Shown: positions 48,173 to 61,110 of the stretch, one piece after another
Position numbering within the stretch: position 1 is the first letter of the stretch
Layout: every line of letters starts with the position of its first letter
Origin: Rhypophila decipiens
Lineage: Eukaryota > Ascomycota > Sordariomycetes > Sordariales > Naviculisporaceae
DNA length: 64,000 nt
Reading direction: 5' to 3'
Assembly: GCA_033297075.1 (NCBI GenBank)
Contig: MU858200.1
Coordinates: 28,267-92,266 of the forward strand
Translations under genes and position numbers: made by a program
Notes under the pieces: model-generated
What the model was told of the DNA's origin: nothing
What the model saw: only the letters and a program-made list of their open reading frames with translations
Database searches by the model: none

Positions 48173-48765
48173 ATGGTGTCCGACCAAGATTACATGAGCT
48201 TTCTCGACAAGGCCAACAAGGACCCGTCGGAGGGGTACGCAAAGGCAGAAACCAAAAAAGACGATGCTGGATTTAAAGCCACGGAGCAAGGCGTCGAGAT
48301 ACCTAGGGCAATCAAGCAGGTGGTCAGCAAAGGAGAGGCGTTTTATATTAGCGATGCGGATGAGCCGTTTCAAGCGGTTGCCTTGAAGTTGGGTGGGAGC
48401 GGGTTACCTGATGAAGGTTTGTTTTGTGTCTTTCTCCTACGCTGTTTGGCGGCTGCTTTGGCTGGCTGTCTCTCTTCGCCGCATGAGTATGGAACAGCAG
48501 ACTGATACCGTGAACAGAGGAATTCGCCCGACTCATCAACCACCCCGCGCCCAAAGAAGCCTCGGTTGAGATCCTGGACCCGGTGGACTGGGATCGTAAC
48601 GGACAGTACGCGGAGATTATCGATGCGGTGAGGGAAGCCGGCGAGGGTAATGATGTCAGGGTGTATAGGGTTGCTAGAGGAGGCGTCAAGGCCGAGTACT
48701 GGGTCATCACGGCCACGAACGACGAGAAATTGGTTGGAGTTAAGGCTCTGGCCGTGGAGAGCTAG
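48173..48765 (+). CDS. Conserved-looking fungal protein of unknown function, 163 aa
   Basis: Exons are 48173-48416 and 48518-48765 around a 101-bp intron (GTTTGT...ACAG) that splits a Glu codon. The start MVSDQDYMSFLDKANKD is preferred. The frame runs on upstream to 48032 (MSSSSIPTAG), and that Arg-rich extension could be a mitochondrial presequence if used. The protein is small, soluble and alternately charged, with no membrane segment. Its C-terminal part (VEILDPVDWDRNGQYAEIIDAVREA, then VRVYRVARGGVKAEYWVITATNDEKLVGVKALAVE) looks like a compact alpha/beta domain. I do not recognise the family and assign no function. Confidence 0.75.
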
Positions 48766-49751
48766 ACTGGCCCAAGAAGAAGATATGTCTGGGCTGCACA
48801 CACTTGCATGAGAGAAGTGCTTAGTTGCGTGCTCGTGGTCGAATAATGAACCGTTAGTTTTAGTTCTGGAGAAATACTTGATGTCGCTTGAGAACATGAA
48901 GGGGGCAGGACATGCCGGAGAGGATATTCCTCCTCCGCGTGCCGAGCTCGTGGATTACACATGGGTGTTTTTGATCGGTGGGTTGTCTCGTCGGTCGTGA
49001 TCCGGAGATTATATCAGACTTTTGGAACAGCGAAATAATCACATCTATTCATCAAGTGCCACATCATCCCTATGGAGATGCTCGTGTGGATCGCGAGAGG
49101 CTGAACAGCCGATACACCCTAACATTTTCAGATAACGGTTTCACCTCCTGTGGTTCGCACAGATTCTTCCTCTGCTGATATGATGTGCCTCTGCGAGTGT
49201 TAGTTATATCAGGTTAAGATACAATGGTCAGTTTTTCCAACTTCTAAATCGAGGACGATTATCCGTATATGGAATTCGAAGTATACCCGCCTGTCGTTTT
49301 CTGATTTGAACAGTGGCGCCTTTTGTATATACAGTCCTATTAAGTTATGGTTGAAGGAGAATACCGGGCCGGTATGGCGAGGGAAAGCACCGACGACCGA
49401 ATGACACGACCGTTCAAGGCACTTTGAGCCCCGCCTTTTTGTTGCTTCGGCCCCGGGACTCTCGTTCTTTCCTTGTCCTGGATTACACAAAAACGTTATT
49501 ATCAACCCAGGCAAGTGTGAAACGAAACCATCAAAGGCATTGGTTCATTTGGTGCATTCTCTGTCTCACTCTACTACGTCAATATCTCCACTTGGCAGAA
49601 CTCTCCCTAGTCAGCTTCTCAACGGCCGCACAAACGATATCAATTTCCATAGTAACCTCTCACCCAGCATTTCCTTCTCTTGATTTTCCACGCCTCTCTC
49701 CGTCCACGTATCCAGACACGTCCAGAAAGACGCAGCCAGTTCCGTCGAAAG
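48766..49751. other. Intergenic region
   Basis: Nothing beyond a 3' region for the upstream gene and a likely promoter plus pyrimidine-rich leader (about 49420-49750) for the gene that follows. Confidence 0.4.
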
Positions 49752-50686
49752 ATGTCGTCAGGCTACCCAGGCGGCTCGGGCTCAGGCGCCTCTCATTATC
49801 AGCCCCAGCCATCATCATATCATCACCAATCTCACAGCTCTAACCAGCAGAACATTCAGCAACAACAAAAGCAGCACTCATCGGCATCTTCTTCAATGAG
49901 CGGGCAAGAGGTGTTCACTGCAGAAATGCGGGATCGTCAGGCGAGAGGTAAAGACCCATACACTGAGGGTGATGGCTCTGATGATGGAGAGGGTGACCAG
50001 GAACGCCATGAGGAAGGTGGTGAGTACGATGAACACGGAGGTGAACAAGACCAGGATGGCGTTAATAGCCGTCAAGGATGGCACGGTAGTGATGAAGATG
50101 ACGAGGTCAGCAACTTGGGACTCGGGACGAGTATGAGGCGAGGCAATGGCCGGTGAGTTTTCTTCTTGCTTTCTCTTACACACTTATTTTCACTTGATAT
50201 ACCGCCCGACAACATAATGGAAGCAGAGGCCAACTAACATATCAATATATGTGTCAGGCTGGGAAATGAAGACTTTGCCGCTGCCGAACGCCGCCAGACA
50301 GCCGTTACGTTTCTGAATTCTCGCGAGCTGTTGATGATGCATTCGTTGAAGACCGGAGAGGTATGTTTCTGTCATGGTTTCTTTTTTTTCGTTGTTTCTG
50401 ATTGTTTACACAACTTTTACCTGCCTGCATGTCAAGCTTCTCCTTTCATCAAAAACCCCTTTCTTGACCCAACTATCTGCATATCTATCCCCATTTGCTT
50501 TCTTTGTGATCTTTCGCACCAAATTTCAGACAAACTTGACTAACCAATTCTCAAACATGCTAGACAGAGGCAGCCACAAAACTTTATTTCATGAGAATGC
50601 TCTGTGGATTCGAAGACGACTCCTCCTCCTCGACACCGCAGACGCGGAGACAGACGGGTAAGCCTCCTCGCGTTCGTAACTGGTAG
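49752..50686 (+). CDS. Fungal protein of unknown function with low-complexity N-terminus, 208 aa
   Basis: Exons are 49752-50152, 50258-50360 and 50564-50686. The introns (105 and 203 bp) start GTGAGT and GTATGT and end TCAG and CTAG. The first ~60 residues are Ser/Gln/His/Gly-rich (HHQSHSSNQQNIQQQQKQH), followed by an acidic Gly/Glu/Asp stretch. Both are probably disordered. The C-terminal ~70 residues look ordered: FAAAERRQTAVTFLNSRELLMMHSLKTGET, then AATKLYFMRMLCGFEDD. A Ser run and a basic tail ending VRNW finish the protein. A further GGTAAG donor inside the last exon means an alternative 3' end is possible. No function can be assigned. Confidence 0.7.
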
Positions 50687-50701
50687 GATCGTCGGCCCGC
50701 G

Positions 50702-51165
50702 TTGGATCCGTTCCGTAAGCTCTATTGGGAAGAGGTCTGGAAAAGCTTGTCGTCTGAGGAAAGCCCGTCGCCTATAGAAGGCTCGTTGGTTGGGTCAGGC
50801 TCGTTGGTTGGGTCAGGCTCGTTGGTTGGGTCAGGCTCGTTGGTTGGGTCAGGCTCGTTGGTTGGGTCAGGCTCGTCGTCTGGGGAAAGCTCTCCACCTA
50901 GAAAAAACTTACCATCGGATAAAATATCGTCTTGGGAGGAAAGCTCGTCGTCTGGGGAAAGCTCGTCGTCGGGGGAAAGCTCGTCGTCTGGGGAAAGCTC
51001 TTCTTCTGGAGAAAGCTCGTCGTCCGAGAAAAGCTCCTCTTCTGGGGAAGGCTCCTCATCTGGGGAAAGCTTCTCGTCCGAGGAAACTCCTGTGCCCAAA
51101 AAACAAATATGGACTTGGGCGTCGTCGGTTAAAAAAATGTTAATGTTCTGACGCCTTTGAATCAT
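50702..51165. repeat. 18-bp coding-like minisatellite, open on both strands
   Basis: Five perfect tandem copies of an 18-bp unit (GGCTCGTTGGTTGGGTCA) run from about 50780 to 50869. They are followed by a degenerate 18-bp array of GGAAAGCTCGTCGTCTGG type to about 51085. Because 18 is a multiple of three, frames stay open: plus 50702-51151 gives SLVGSG and SSSGES repeats (149 aa), and minus 51165-50722 gives PDPTNE and LSPDDE repeats (147 aa). Neither start context is strong. The minus version is very acidic and begins MIQRRQNINIFLTDDAQ. It may be part of a real repeat protein or simply an array in the 3' region of the upstream gene. Confidence 0.6.
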
Positions 51166-51979
51166 TAGCGGGAGGCTGGTGTGGTAAAGGGATATATATG
51201 TCTTTTGCTTTGGATCAGTGAGAAAGGCGGGTGGATGAGTTCAGGAACAGCGGAATGTTTTAGATAAGAATCAGTACTTGGTATTTATCTTGTCCGAGTA
51301 GGGAATAAATGCTTGAAAAGCGGAAACAAAATTATTGTTTACTTGTGGCAGAGGGTGTACGCCCTTTTGAAGAAATGACATCAAAGAAGTAGGTCATCTT
51401 TTGGTGATATACCAAGGCTCCTCGGACAGTAGAGGCGCGTTCAGCAGATGAATATCTTCAAAATTGCATGTGATGAGAAGTGAATAGGTCCTACCGGTCT
51501 AGACCGGTCCATCATGATTACAACAGAATATTACATACGAGACAAGGCAAAAGCAACATTGAAAGTGTAAATATACCAAACCGAATCCATTACGGATACA
51601 TGGTATTCTGCTTTGGCAGAAAACCAAGGTAACTAGGTGGGAAGCTATATACTCCGTATGCATACAAGGTATGTATCAATCAACCTTTCCTTCCAGAAGA
51701 AATCCCTTGGATGAAAGGATGAGGACCGAATAACCGACAAATGTAAACAGAGGAAAGATGTAATGAAAGTAAGACCCCAAAACGCCGGCCATGCTAAATG
51801 AGAATAACCTGGTTTACCAAATCAACCAAAACCAGACCAAATTCCAAGAAAATCATGATAAAGAAAATATGCTTATAACAGACCCAGGTATAGACTATGA
51901 TCCCAAAAACCAACCATTTGAGCAAATGCACACATGCGATATGCCTCCTCAAAGAGATCGTGTGAATCCTAACCCAAGA
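51166..51979. other. Intergenic region
   Basis: This is the 3' untranslated region side of the minus-strand ADAM gene. No other feature is seen. Confidence 0.4.
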
Positions 51980-54505
51980 TTAGGCATACCTAAAACTAGG
52001 CTGCCTCTGTTGCCGAGGTGGCTCGTACGGGCCGCCCGGGTAGCCCATTTGTCCTTGTTGGGGCGTTCTATAGTTCTCAAACCCATGAGTAGGCGGCGGG
52101 TTTGGTCTCCCACCGTGGTTATACGACGGACCCCAAGTAGGTGGCGGCGGCGGTGTCACTGTCTTGGGGACTCTCCTACGGCGGCAGCAATTCCACAGAC
52201 AGCTGGCAAAAGCCAGCAGGATCAACGCTCCCACCACAGCGGCGACCGGGATGAAGATGTTCTTGTTGTCAGTGATCCAGCTACCAATCTGGTTGCCGAG
52301 CGAGGCGCCCTGGCAGTTGCCATTGGAGCATTTACCGCCACCTTCACAGGGAGTGCCGTCCAAGAAGTACTGCTGCATGCTGTAGCAGGTGTTGGGGCCG
52401 AACTCGGGAGACGCGCAGGAGAGCACACAGCCCTGGGAGGAGCAGGAGTAAGTGTCATTGCGGGTTGTCAGGCTGCCCATTAGCGTCTTGCACTGCAGAT
52501 CGCGCGATGTGCACTGTCCGGAAGCGCATTGGAGATTCGAGCCGTTGCCTCCACATGCGGTGCCGTCGGGCGACGTCTCATCGGTCGGGCAGTTCGGTCC
52601 GCTGCCTGGACAGGTCTCTTCGGGATCACACGAGCCAGTGCTTGCCCGGCAAACGCTCCCTTTGCTCTTGAACTGACATTGCTGATCACAGCACTCCTCG
52701 TTGGAGGGATCACACACGCTGCTGGTGGTGAACTTGCAGGTCGTGGGATTGCAGCACGGGTTGTCAGTGCACCCACTCGGTCCGCCACAATCACAGTCCT
52801 CGCCGCTTTCAACGATACCATTGCCGCACTGGCTACCTGTAATGGTGGTGACGTCCTTGTTGTTCGCGAGACACTGAACCCGAGCCGAGTTGCGACCGAG
52901 GAAACTGCAAATGTTGCCGACGCTGCATGGAGAGAACTTGGTGATGCCGTTGGCGGTGGAGGGATTCATGATGAAGTCGGACTGGGCGTCACAGGTACTG
53001 CCCGAGAGTGGGCAGCACTGCTGTCTCGCCACAGATCCATCGTTACATGACGTCGGGATACAATCGTGGACTGCGCCAAACGTATGGCCTGTTTCGTGGG
53101 CAAAAACCTGCCATTCGGTCGACGTCTTCACGACGACGTTTGCGGCGGCGACGGTCTCTGCCCCATTGGCCTGCGCTCCTGGCTGACAAACCTGGCCAAG
53201 CCATGCCAACCCAACAGCAGCGCCAGTGTTGCAAGTAGTCAACAAGGTCCAGTATGCGTTATTGTCGTTTGAAAGCCCACGCCAGGCGGAAAACAGGTTT
53301 AGTCGCTTGGTGATATCAACATCGCTGCTGCACCTGGCGTTCCAGGGAGCCGAGGCTGGCGGTGTCGTAGGACAATTCGAATCCGTGACGGTCAGGTTCT
53401 GAATACCCAGAGAGATATTGAAGGTACTCTCGTACAGCTGCGAGGCAGTGTTAACCAGCTGGATTACGTTCGCTCGAAGGGTGTTGTTATTATCAAACGC
53501 CCCGGCATAGTTGCAATCGGTGGCAATGCCAACCAGGGCAACCTTTCTTGTCGTGGGACAGCCCTGGGTAGAGCCGATCGAGTTGGCAAGATTGACACCC
53601 GCGCCGTTGCCGCCTGCCGTCCCATCAATTTGCCGGCCAAAGATGCTCGCAGGGCTCATCTGAGCCCACGGGCTGGTATCCTGTGCTTCCTTGAGGGAGC
53701 GATAAACGATGTTGTTCTCGTCCCTGTTATACAAGAGCTCATCGGCTGAGCAGCCTGCGGCAGTTTCTGCAGAACGCTTCAAGTCCGTGTGGTGCGGCAT
53801 GCTGATATCGGTATCTCGCCAGACAATCATGTACTCCTCGAATGAGCCTGCTATCTCGGGATCGCCCATCATCGCCGTCCGCCTGTAGTTTGTGCTCGTT
53901 TGAACATGGTGGTGGTCTCCGTTGATCCTGAAAGCGCCTTCAAACAACGGCCTCTCACCATCCCGGATCACGTTGATCCGTGCCCATCCAGCATTTGTCC
54001 ATTCGGAGTGACCATCCTTTCGTATAAATGCGTTCCCCTTGTAAATCCGGTGGTCCGCCCGATTTATGGGTTCGATCTTATGAACAGTGCCGTCCGCCCT
54101 GATGTGTCGAACCGCTGCGTCGTCTGTTAAAATGTCGTGGTTTGGCTCTAGTGTGAGACGTATCCTCTGTTTCCGATCGTGTATGTGAAATGACAGCTCG
54201 AATGATGAGAGTGCATGTACCCGATGCGACGGTGTTTGAATATTTGCATCATCGATTCGCGTTACGTACGAAAGAGGGTTGCGTTTGAGGGAGTGGGCTT
54301 CGACAGGAATGTTAGCTGATCAGTGTCCATGAAATGCTGTCAAAAAGGAGGTGTGCGACATCATCGGCAGCATTTGCAGTAGTCTCAGCAGTCCAGGTGC
54401 TGCACACTTCATTCCCAACTCAACACCTGAGGACTCACCAGTCGCTGATTGAACCAGGACGCTCACGCCAGCAAGGATGGCCGTAAAGGCCTTGGGAATA
54501 ATCAT
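51980..54505 (-). CDS. ADAM-type zinc metalloprotease, membrane anchored
   Basis: Two minus-strand exons, 54505-54439 and 54315-51980, with a 123-bp intron, give 800 aa. Exon 1 codes a signal peptide (MIIPKAFTAILAGVSVLVQSATA). A prodomain follows (AHSLKRNPLSYVTRI, HRVHALSSFELSF, IRLTLEPNHDIL). The reprolysin catalytic domain carries the full zinc motif HETGHTFGAVHD at 429-440 and a Met-turn FIMNPS near 470-475. A disintegrin-like region starts at CGNGIVESGEDCDCG near residue 518 and runs into a Cys-rich region. One membrane span (IFIPVAAVVGALILLAFASCLW, about 709-730) is followed by CCRRRR and a Pro/Gly/Gln-rich cytoplasmic tail. All catalytic residues are present, so an active type I membrane protease or sheddase at the cell surface or in the secretory path is expected, like fungal ADM-A/ADM-B proteins. 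Substrates are unknown. Confidence 0.94.
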
Positions 54506-57500
54506 AACTCAAGAGTGCGAAGCCTATCTGCACATGTCCGTATGAGTCGACAATTGAAACGATGGTGAAGACGATGGTGATGAATAAAGCAACGAAGGTG
54601 GGTGAGCGAGGGAAACCCAAATGTATGTCTCGAAGGAGGAAAGTGACTCTCAAGTATCGTGATATTCTCCGGAGTTTGCGGATCACTTCTTGGAGCGGGA
54701 AAGCGAAGGCTGGAACAATAAAAAGAGGAAAAGGAGGGATTGCAGTTTTGCGAGGACAATGGGAAAAGCGAGAGTGGCAGTGCACAGCGAATTCGTAAGG
54801 TGTGCGGGCGTCAATGTTATGGGTGTGTCTGTCCAAACAGCAAATGGCACTTTTGAGTGGACGAATGCGACCAAACGCACAGAGAAGGGGTGCGAACTTC
54901 GAAGGGGACTGGCTGAGAGGTAAGTTTGTCAGGACGGCAAGGTCACATCAGCCACGGAAAGGGTAAGCGCAGCCCAGCCTGCTTTTCCAACTCTCCTGTT
55001 CTTGGACTTTTCCGCCCAGGAACGCCAAGAACCCGCGTGCACGGTGCGAACCCAAAACAGACCCCGGATTTCGTGGCGCGGGGAGCCATGACCGGGGGCA
55101 GGTGCTTCAGCCCATGCGGAGTGATCGAAGACACTGTAACTTCTTCTGAGCGTAAAATTGACATGCGGTCGCTATTAAACTTTGAAAATGGATCATGGTT
55201 TTGGACTTGTTTGTTTTGCTGTGCCGACAGACATCATACTCGAAGACTGCCCAGCCTGAAGTTTTGGACCGTTGGTGCAACAAAACATGTGTTTTAGGTG
55301 TAGACCTTGGGTGACAAGGGCCTGGCAACCCGGTGGCCCAGCCTTGGGAGTCTGGACTCTGTTTCAGAGCAAGGCCGTATTTCTCGCATGGTGGTGGAAG
55401 TATCGCTTCGGCCCAACTCTATTTGTTGTGGGGACGACGGTCAAGAGAACGCATGACAAGGAAGTTGGTTTCAATTTCCAAAGCAACAGTTCCTCGCCCA
55501 AACATCAGTTGTATGTACATGCTCTCCTTACGGTATTAACCAGGCTACGGAGTACAACGAAGAGGAAGAGGCACTGCCCGCCCAGTGCATTACCCACATC
55601 GGACTTTCAGAAACAAATTTACAATACCTTGTTATACGTAGCCCGGACAGTCTGACGAGCTGAGGATGACACTACTGCAGAGCACCCTCAGCCTCAGCCT
55701 GGTTGAGCAACCAACCAACAAGTTGGGCTTCTACTTCTCAATACAGTACCGTCATCCATAATCCTGAGTGGAGTATTTTTTGGTTACAAATCTCCACGGA
55801 ATTTACAGATATCAATAGCCGAACTGGAGTCACAGGTATCGTGAATATTTGAATCCAGAAGGTGCACACTTGCCGTTCATCCTGAGTAACGTGGGTACTG
55901 TCCAGTTCACACTGTGCAGCTGGGTTCAGCCGGTCCACGCCACAGCCGTTGGCTGGCGGGGATCGAGAGGGCCTGTAAGATCAGCAGAGCACAGCAACGA
56001 GGACAGTTGACGGGGTTTCTCAAAGAGCAAGCGGCGATAGAGAGCTTATTTCCGATCTTCATCGCGAGAAGCGGATACAAAACACCAAGAGATTCATCAT
56101 TCTGCATCGCCAAGTGACGCTGGTGAGATGCCAGCAACAAAGGATCACCTTCGAGAATTACGTGTCCAAATGGCTGAGTCTGGCCACCCGATGACAGATG
56201 ACCACCACCAGACGAAGCTCCAAGAAGACTCCAAGACTGACCAAGCCAGACATCCAACCTCCGCTCGACTTGGCATCGTCACAAACTTGAATCTGCTCGC
56301 CATAACGCCGACCTCTTGGAGTCTTGATCGATGAGCGTTCAGCGTGACAAATTGCTTTCTCGGACCAAGAGCTCTCGAAGAGGCGATAATAGGCAATGTC
56401 GGCACTGGGATGGGAAATATTCCCGTGCTGTCAAGGGGCAGGTCCCGGACTCGCCAATAACCGCCATCGCTTGTTTCAAAACAAACAATGACTACCACAG
56501 GACCATCAGTGGTAATGTCGTCGAAGCGTATACCTTGCTACGGTAATTGGGTGCAACGAGACGTGCGAGAGTACATCGGCCCTTAGAGAAGCATTATATG
56601 CCCTGGAATGCCTGCTCGTAGGTTTTATTGCCTCCTAATCCTCACTTGTGCCTTTATATCAAAGAAAGGGACCCCCTTTAAACTTGGAAGCGAGTATAAG
56701 AGCTATACAGGGTCATGGACAGTCGTTGGTTTTCTGTCTAATATATCCTGACACATGTACCGGTATTATATGTAGAGTCGATATAAACACATTGACAACT
56801 CCTGAAATCCAAGGCGCAGCACAGTAACTACCAGAAGGTGAGCTACATCTGATATATGATCGGCGGGACTGTTTGATCGGTAATGAGATCAATGATCCAA
56901 CTTCCTTGACTGGTCTGGTTTGAACATATACATCACCCATCTAGGGCCGAACCACCTGTTGTGCCAGAACAAACACCTCGAGTTGGTCACCGATGGAACT
57001 GGCGACAGTGCATTTTATCTGCCCTACCTACATAATAGAGCAAGTTCAGATGCCATAGACCCAGAACCGTCACGTAAGAACACAGCAAAAGCCGTCCTGA
57101 TCATCCCTTAATATTTGGCTCCCTACCTACCATATAAGCAGGTAGTGTTATTCAATATCTGCCCTCCTCCTTCCTCGCTCATCCAGCATATGCCATATGT
57201 TCAGGTCATCTTCCGATTACACTGCAGCTAGACATACACAATCTACGGTGGCTTGGTCCAGTGCGGTTCGTGGCTCGTCATACCTGCAGGCTGTATGGGG
57301 ATATGTGAGATAAGTCCGGGAGGCAGCCCGTTTATGAACTTGCGATTCCACCAGTCTCGTTGGCTTGTTCGTAGTGATAAGCCGACATCGAGTTGAGCCA
57401 AGCCTTGAGTTGAGTATAAAGTGAGTAAGAAAGTAGTAATGCCTCAGGTTATTCGGATGAGATAAGATGACCAGATGAGAAGTTCTCACTCAATGGAGTG

Positions 57501-60046
57501 AGAGGCTGAGTAGGGGCGGATTTATGGGATTAATATGAGAGATGAAAAATTTGGGAACTTGTCGAGTTCAGGTAGCTGGGCAAGCAAGCAGGCGGTGCCT
57601 TCATGTTCTCTTTATATACGTTTAAACCTACCGGGTCCAGACATACGCTATGGAGATTCGAGAGTGAAGTTGTCAGTAACGAAGCGATGAAGACATCCCT
57701 GTGAAATAGGAGCTAAAAGTGTGATTGATATGTTAAGCACATATTCTTTCCCCCTATAGTCAAATATGATTCACATTTCTCACGTTTACACCTTGATAGA
57801 TTACGAATCTTGAACGGTGATCAGAAAAGGATAGACGAGAGACTTATCAATTGTATTGGAATTGGACAAGCATGTAATACGCTTGGTCTATAGTTCTATA
57901 TGCTCTGTGGTGTAGAAGAAGCAAACCCCAAATAACCACACAGCCACAGTGGATGGTAGAATATTGACCGAGACAATCCCAGAAGAATCATTTTGTAAAG
58001 AGTTACTAAGACGGAAGGATGAGGTGATTCTGGGTCGTTGTTTTCTAACAAAGCCTGATCTGTAGGTAGTTCTTCCTGCCGCTCATTTTATCTTGATATT
58101 GTCCTGCCTAATACGTTCTCGGATCAAGGTGGAAACATATCACGAGGGACATTGGGGATTGCGTTGAAGGGCTCACGGGGTATGGTATCGTGTCTGACTG
58201 TGAATTTGTTGTCCAAGACGGCCGTGTGAACTTGCGAGAGCACACATCTCCTTCATTAAACAACATCAAGAGGGATGGTGAATTGAGGAACTGCAAGCGT
58301 AGCAAATTTGCATCCTTGGGATGCCAGCGCGACATATATGATCAGGACGTTTCAAAGACCAGGAGTATACCGTATATATATCCTAAAAGTTAAAGCGATA
58401 CGGTTTTTGAGAGTCTCAGCGACACGGGAACTGCGGACTTGAATATCATGATATGCCCCGGTGGGTATCCGAGAACTCCGTCGATATGTACAACTCTGGA
58501 TATGACAAACCAATGGAACTCTTCAACCAAATCCAAGGAACTCGTCCCATACAGGGTTGGGTAGATGAGCGGATGAAACATAGCTGACCCCGGATTCCCG
58601 GGTGTCTGGATGCCATGTAGCATCTTCGCCCGGTGCAATGCTCGTCTGGGAGTAGCTCTCGCATCACCGCTCGTGGGAACGAGAGCTGAGGATCCCCGAA
58701 GTCCTTGATGAGATGGTGAATTGAACTATCTGGGGGATCTGCTGAAGACCAATAGGAAATGGCATGGCCCAGTGGTCTCGATCGAATCTATGTCATTTTG
58801 TTAGTACGGACTGTTTCGGGCAGTGAGGTAGGCTTTCCTTCCGTCCAGCGGGAGTGGGGCCCCTTCGGCACCTTGACCCGAGTCGGGGTACAGGAGAAGA
58901 TGCATGGCAGTTCCCTAGTTCGTCCAAAGTTGCCCATTGAATGGGCTGATGGGGTCTGCCGGTAGGTATTCGGGCAGGACCTACGTGCCTACTTACCAAG
59001 TTCAGCTGGTACACGTGGAATCCGGTTACGGTTACAACTTGACCACTGGTTATCCGAGGATCGAAATGGAATGAGACGACATTTGGCCCCGAGGGAAAGA
59101 AGGCAAGCAAGACCTTGTGGGTGTTGATAGCGCGCTCTCGCTTCCTCCACACTGGGGCTCGCCGGTCAACGGGATCTCCATGGTCGGGGTTGCGGGGTTG
59201 TTGATGGACAAGGGCTGCCTATCTACCAGCCCGTCTCGGCTGGTGCACGAATATCCATCATCAGCCAACTCCAAAATGAGAAAATCTGTGGGCGAAAGGG
59301 GAGCCCCTCTTCTCCTGAATTGAGAGCAGGTATATCCAAGTTCCAGCGAGTCGGTCTGCCCATTTTCTCCAAGGGTCTAGGCGGGACGGGCTGGACGGAT
59401 AGTGAACTCGTGACAGCTGATGCTGCCCCGAATTCCGAGAAGGCTGGACCGGTCAGTCGAGAAAGACGATCGCAGAAAAAGAGTTTTTCTCATAGTTGAA
59501 TAATCATAAACTGGACCTTTCTTCACTGTCAACTTGTACCGGTACCTTCTACCTGGAAGGCTTTCATCGTCGGTTCGCGAGAAAGATCGACATGTCTTGT
59601 TGCCAAGAACGGCAGATATTATTCAATCGTTAAAAGAGGAGCCAATCACCTGGAACCAACTTGGCCTGGGCAGCGTCACAAAGAAGGTTGATCGTGAAGA
59701 GCTACCAAAATGTCCCCGGACTTGGGTGACTGGTCGTGAGAAAAGAGGCCTCTTACCACATTGGCCAGGGGAGGGGTAGTGTTCTGTGGGTGTGGTGTAG
59801 CGTGGTGATATGCATCTGATTGCGGGGGAAAAAGCGGGATGTCATCAGTCTGGGTGCACAGACAACGCCGTTTTGCTTGGCATCAAAAGTTTTGTCCAAC
59901 AAAACATGGGCCTTCTCCGCATTGGGAACGAAAGCGTTAGGATTCTAGAATCCACTTTAGAAGCAATTGCGAGAATTTCCTTTTCCCATTTCCCCGTATT
60001 AATATTTGTTTTGCCTCAAATACTTTTATTCTAAGTGAACTAATTT
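54506..60046. other. Gene-poor flank upstream of the ADAM gene
   Basis: The ADAM promoter should lie within the first part. The rest holds only short overlapping frames without recognisable domains or splice structures, and no RNA gene was recognised. Confidence 0.4.
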
Positions 60047-60079
60047 AGTAGTGCCGAGCGCGGAACCCCTTTATAGGAC

Positions 60080-60220
60080 TAGTATTGGAATAACTAGGGA
60101 TAATAGTAATAGATTATATATATATAATTAGGCTAGTTAGTAATAGTTAACTAATTAGGTTCTATAGAGTATAGTAGGTAAAGAAGTAAAGAGAGTAAGT
60201 TAATAGAGTATAGGGTATAT
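60080..60220 (+). repeat. Direct repeat copy 1 (uninterrupted site)
   Basis: Shares GAATAACTAGG, TAATAGATTATATATATATA and GTTCTATAGAGTATAGTA with 63633-63905. Differences are mostly transitions. It holds the empty site AATAGTAATAG. Confidence 0.8.
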
Positions 60221-60750
60221 AGTCTACTAAGTAGTCTGTATATTCTATATAACTACCCTACTCTATAATCTCTAATATAGCTATAATAAAGTAAGTATAT
60301 TACTACTAATTTAGTATATCTATATTATACTAATATAGGAAGTCTTTTCTTTATTAATTAGACTTAACGTTACCTAAGTAGAATATAGTAATATTCATCC
60401 TTTTTAATACTATAATAAGCTATAATGAGGATTTCTTAACTATAATTAAAAGTCCTTTAACTAGTTAATAGAATTTAATTAAAGTAAAATTAGTACTAGT
60501 ATTATAGATTAAAAACCTTAGAGAGTTTAAAAACTTATTAATCTAGTAGATATAGATTACTTTAAAAATAGTCTTTAACTTTATATTATAAAGAAGTATA
60601 CTAGTATTAAAGTTTATTACTTTATTAATAAAGTAAATAACTAGAAGCTTATTTAGAGTTATAATATTAATAATTACTTCTTTATTAATATTTTAATAGT
60701 TTTCTACTTAACTTCTTTAAAACTAACTCTCTTTAAGAGCTTATAGAGTT

Positions 60751-60894
60751 TGTAACGATCGTGACATACCACACCACTACGTAACATAGCCCAAAAGAGC
60801 AACTAGACTTGATTGGAAGATCCAATCAAGTAAATGGTATGTATAGTACGCATGAGGGTGTATAGGGTGGTTGTTCCTCTATACGATCCTCATA
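60751..60894 (-). mobile_element. Family C element, inverted copy, 144 bp
   Basis: Nearly identical to 17074-17217 and 62632-62775 in reverse complement. An exact GAGTT duplication flanks it (60746-60750, 60895-60899). The outer right end reads CCTCATA instead of CCTCACA, a C-to-T change. Confidence 0.8.
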
Positions 60895-61026
60895 GAGTTA
60901 ACTTATTAATAGATAACTAAAGTACTTATAAAGAATATATAGCTTTACCTTAGTCATAAACCTTTACACTATTACTTCCTTAATTTTAAAGAATATCTAA
61001 GAATATTCTTATTTATAAATAATTAA

Positions 61027-61110
61027 GACTTCTTTTTTATTAGATACTTCTTTTTTATTAGATACTTCTTTTTTATTAGATACTTCTTTTTTATTAGATA
61101 CTTCTTTTTA
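61027..61110 (+). repeat. 18-bp AT-rich tandem repeat
   Basis: Four and a half copies of ACTTCTTTTTTATTAGAT lie in direct tandem inside the RIP block. Confidence 0.85.
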
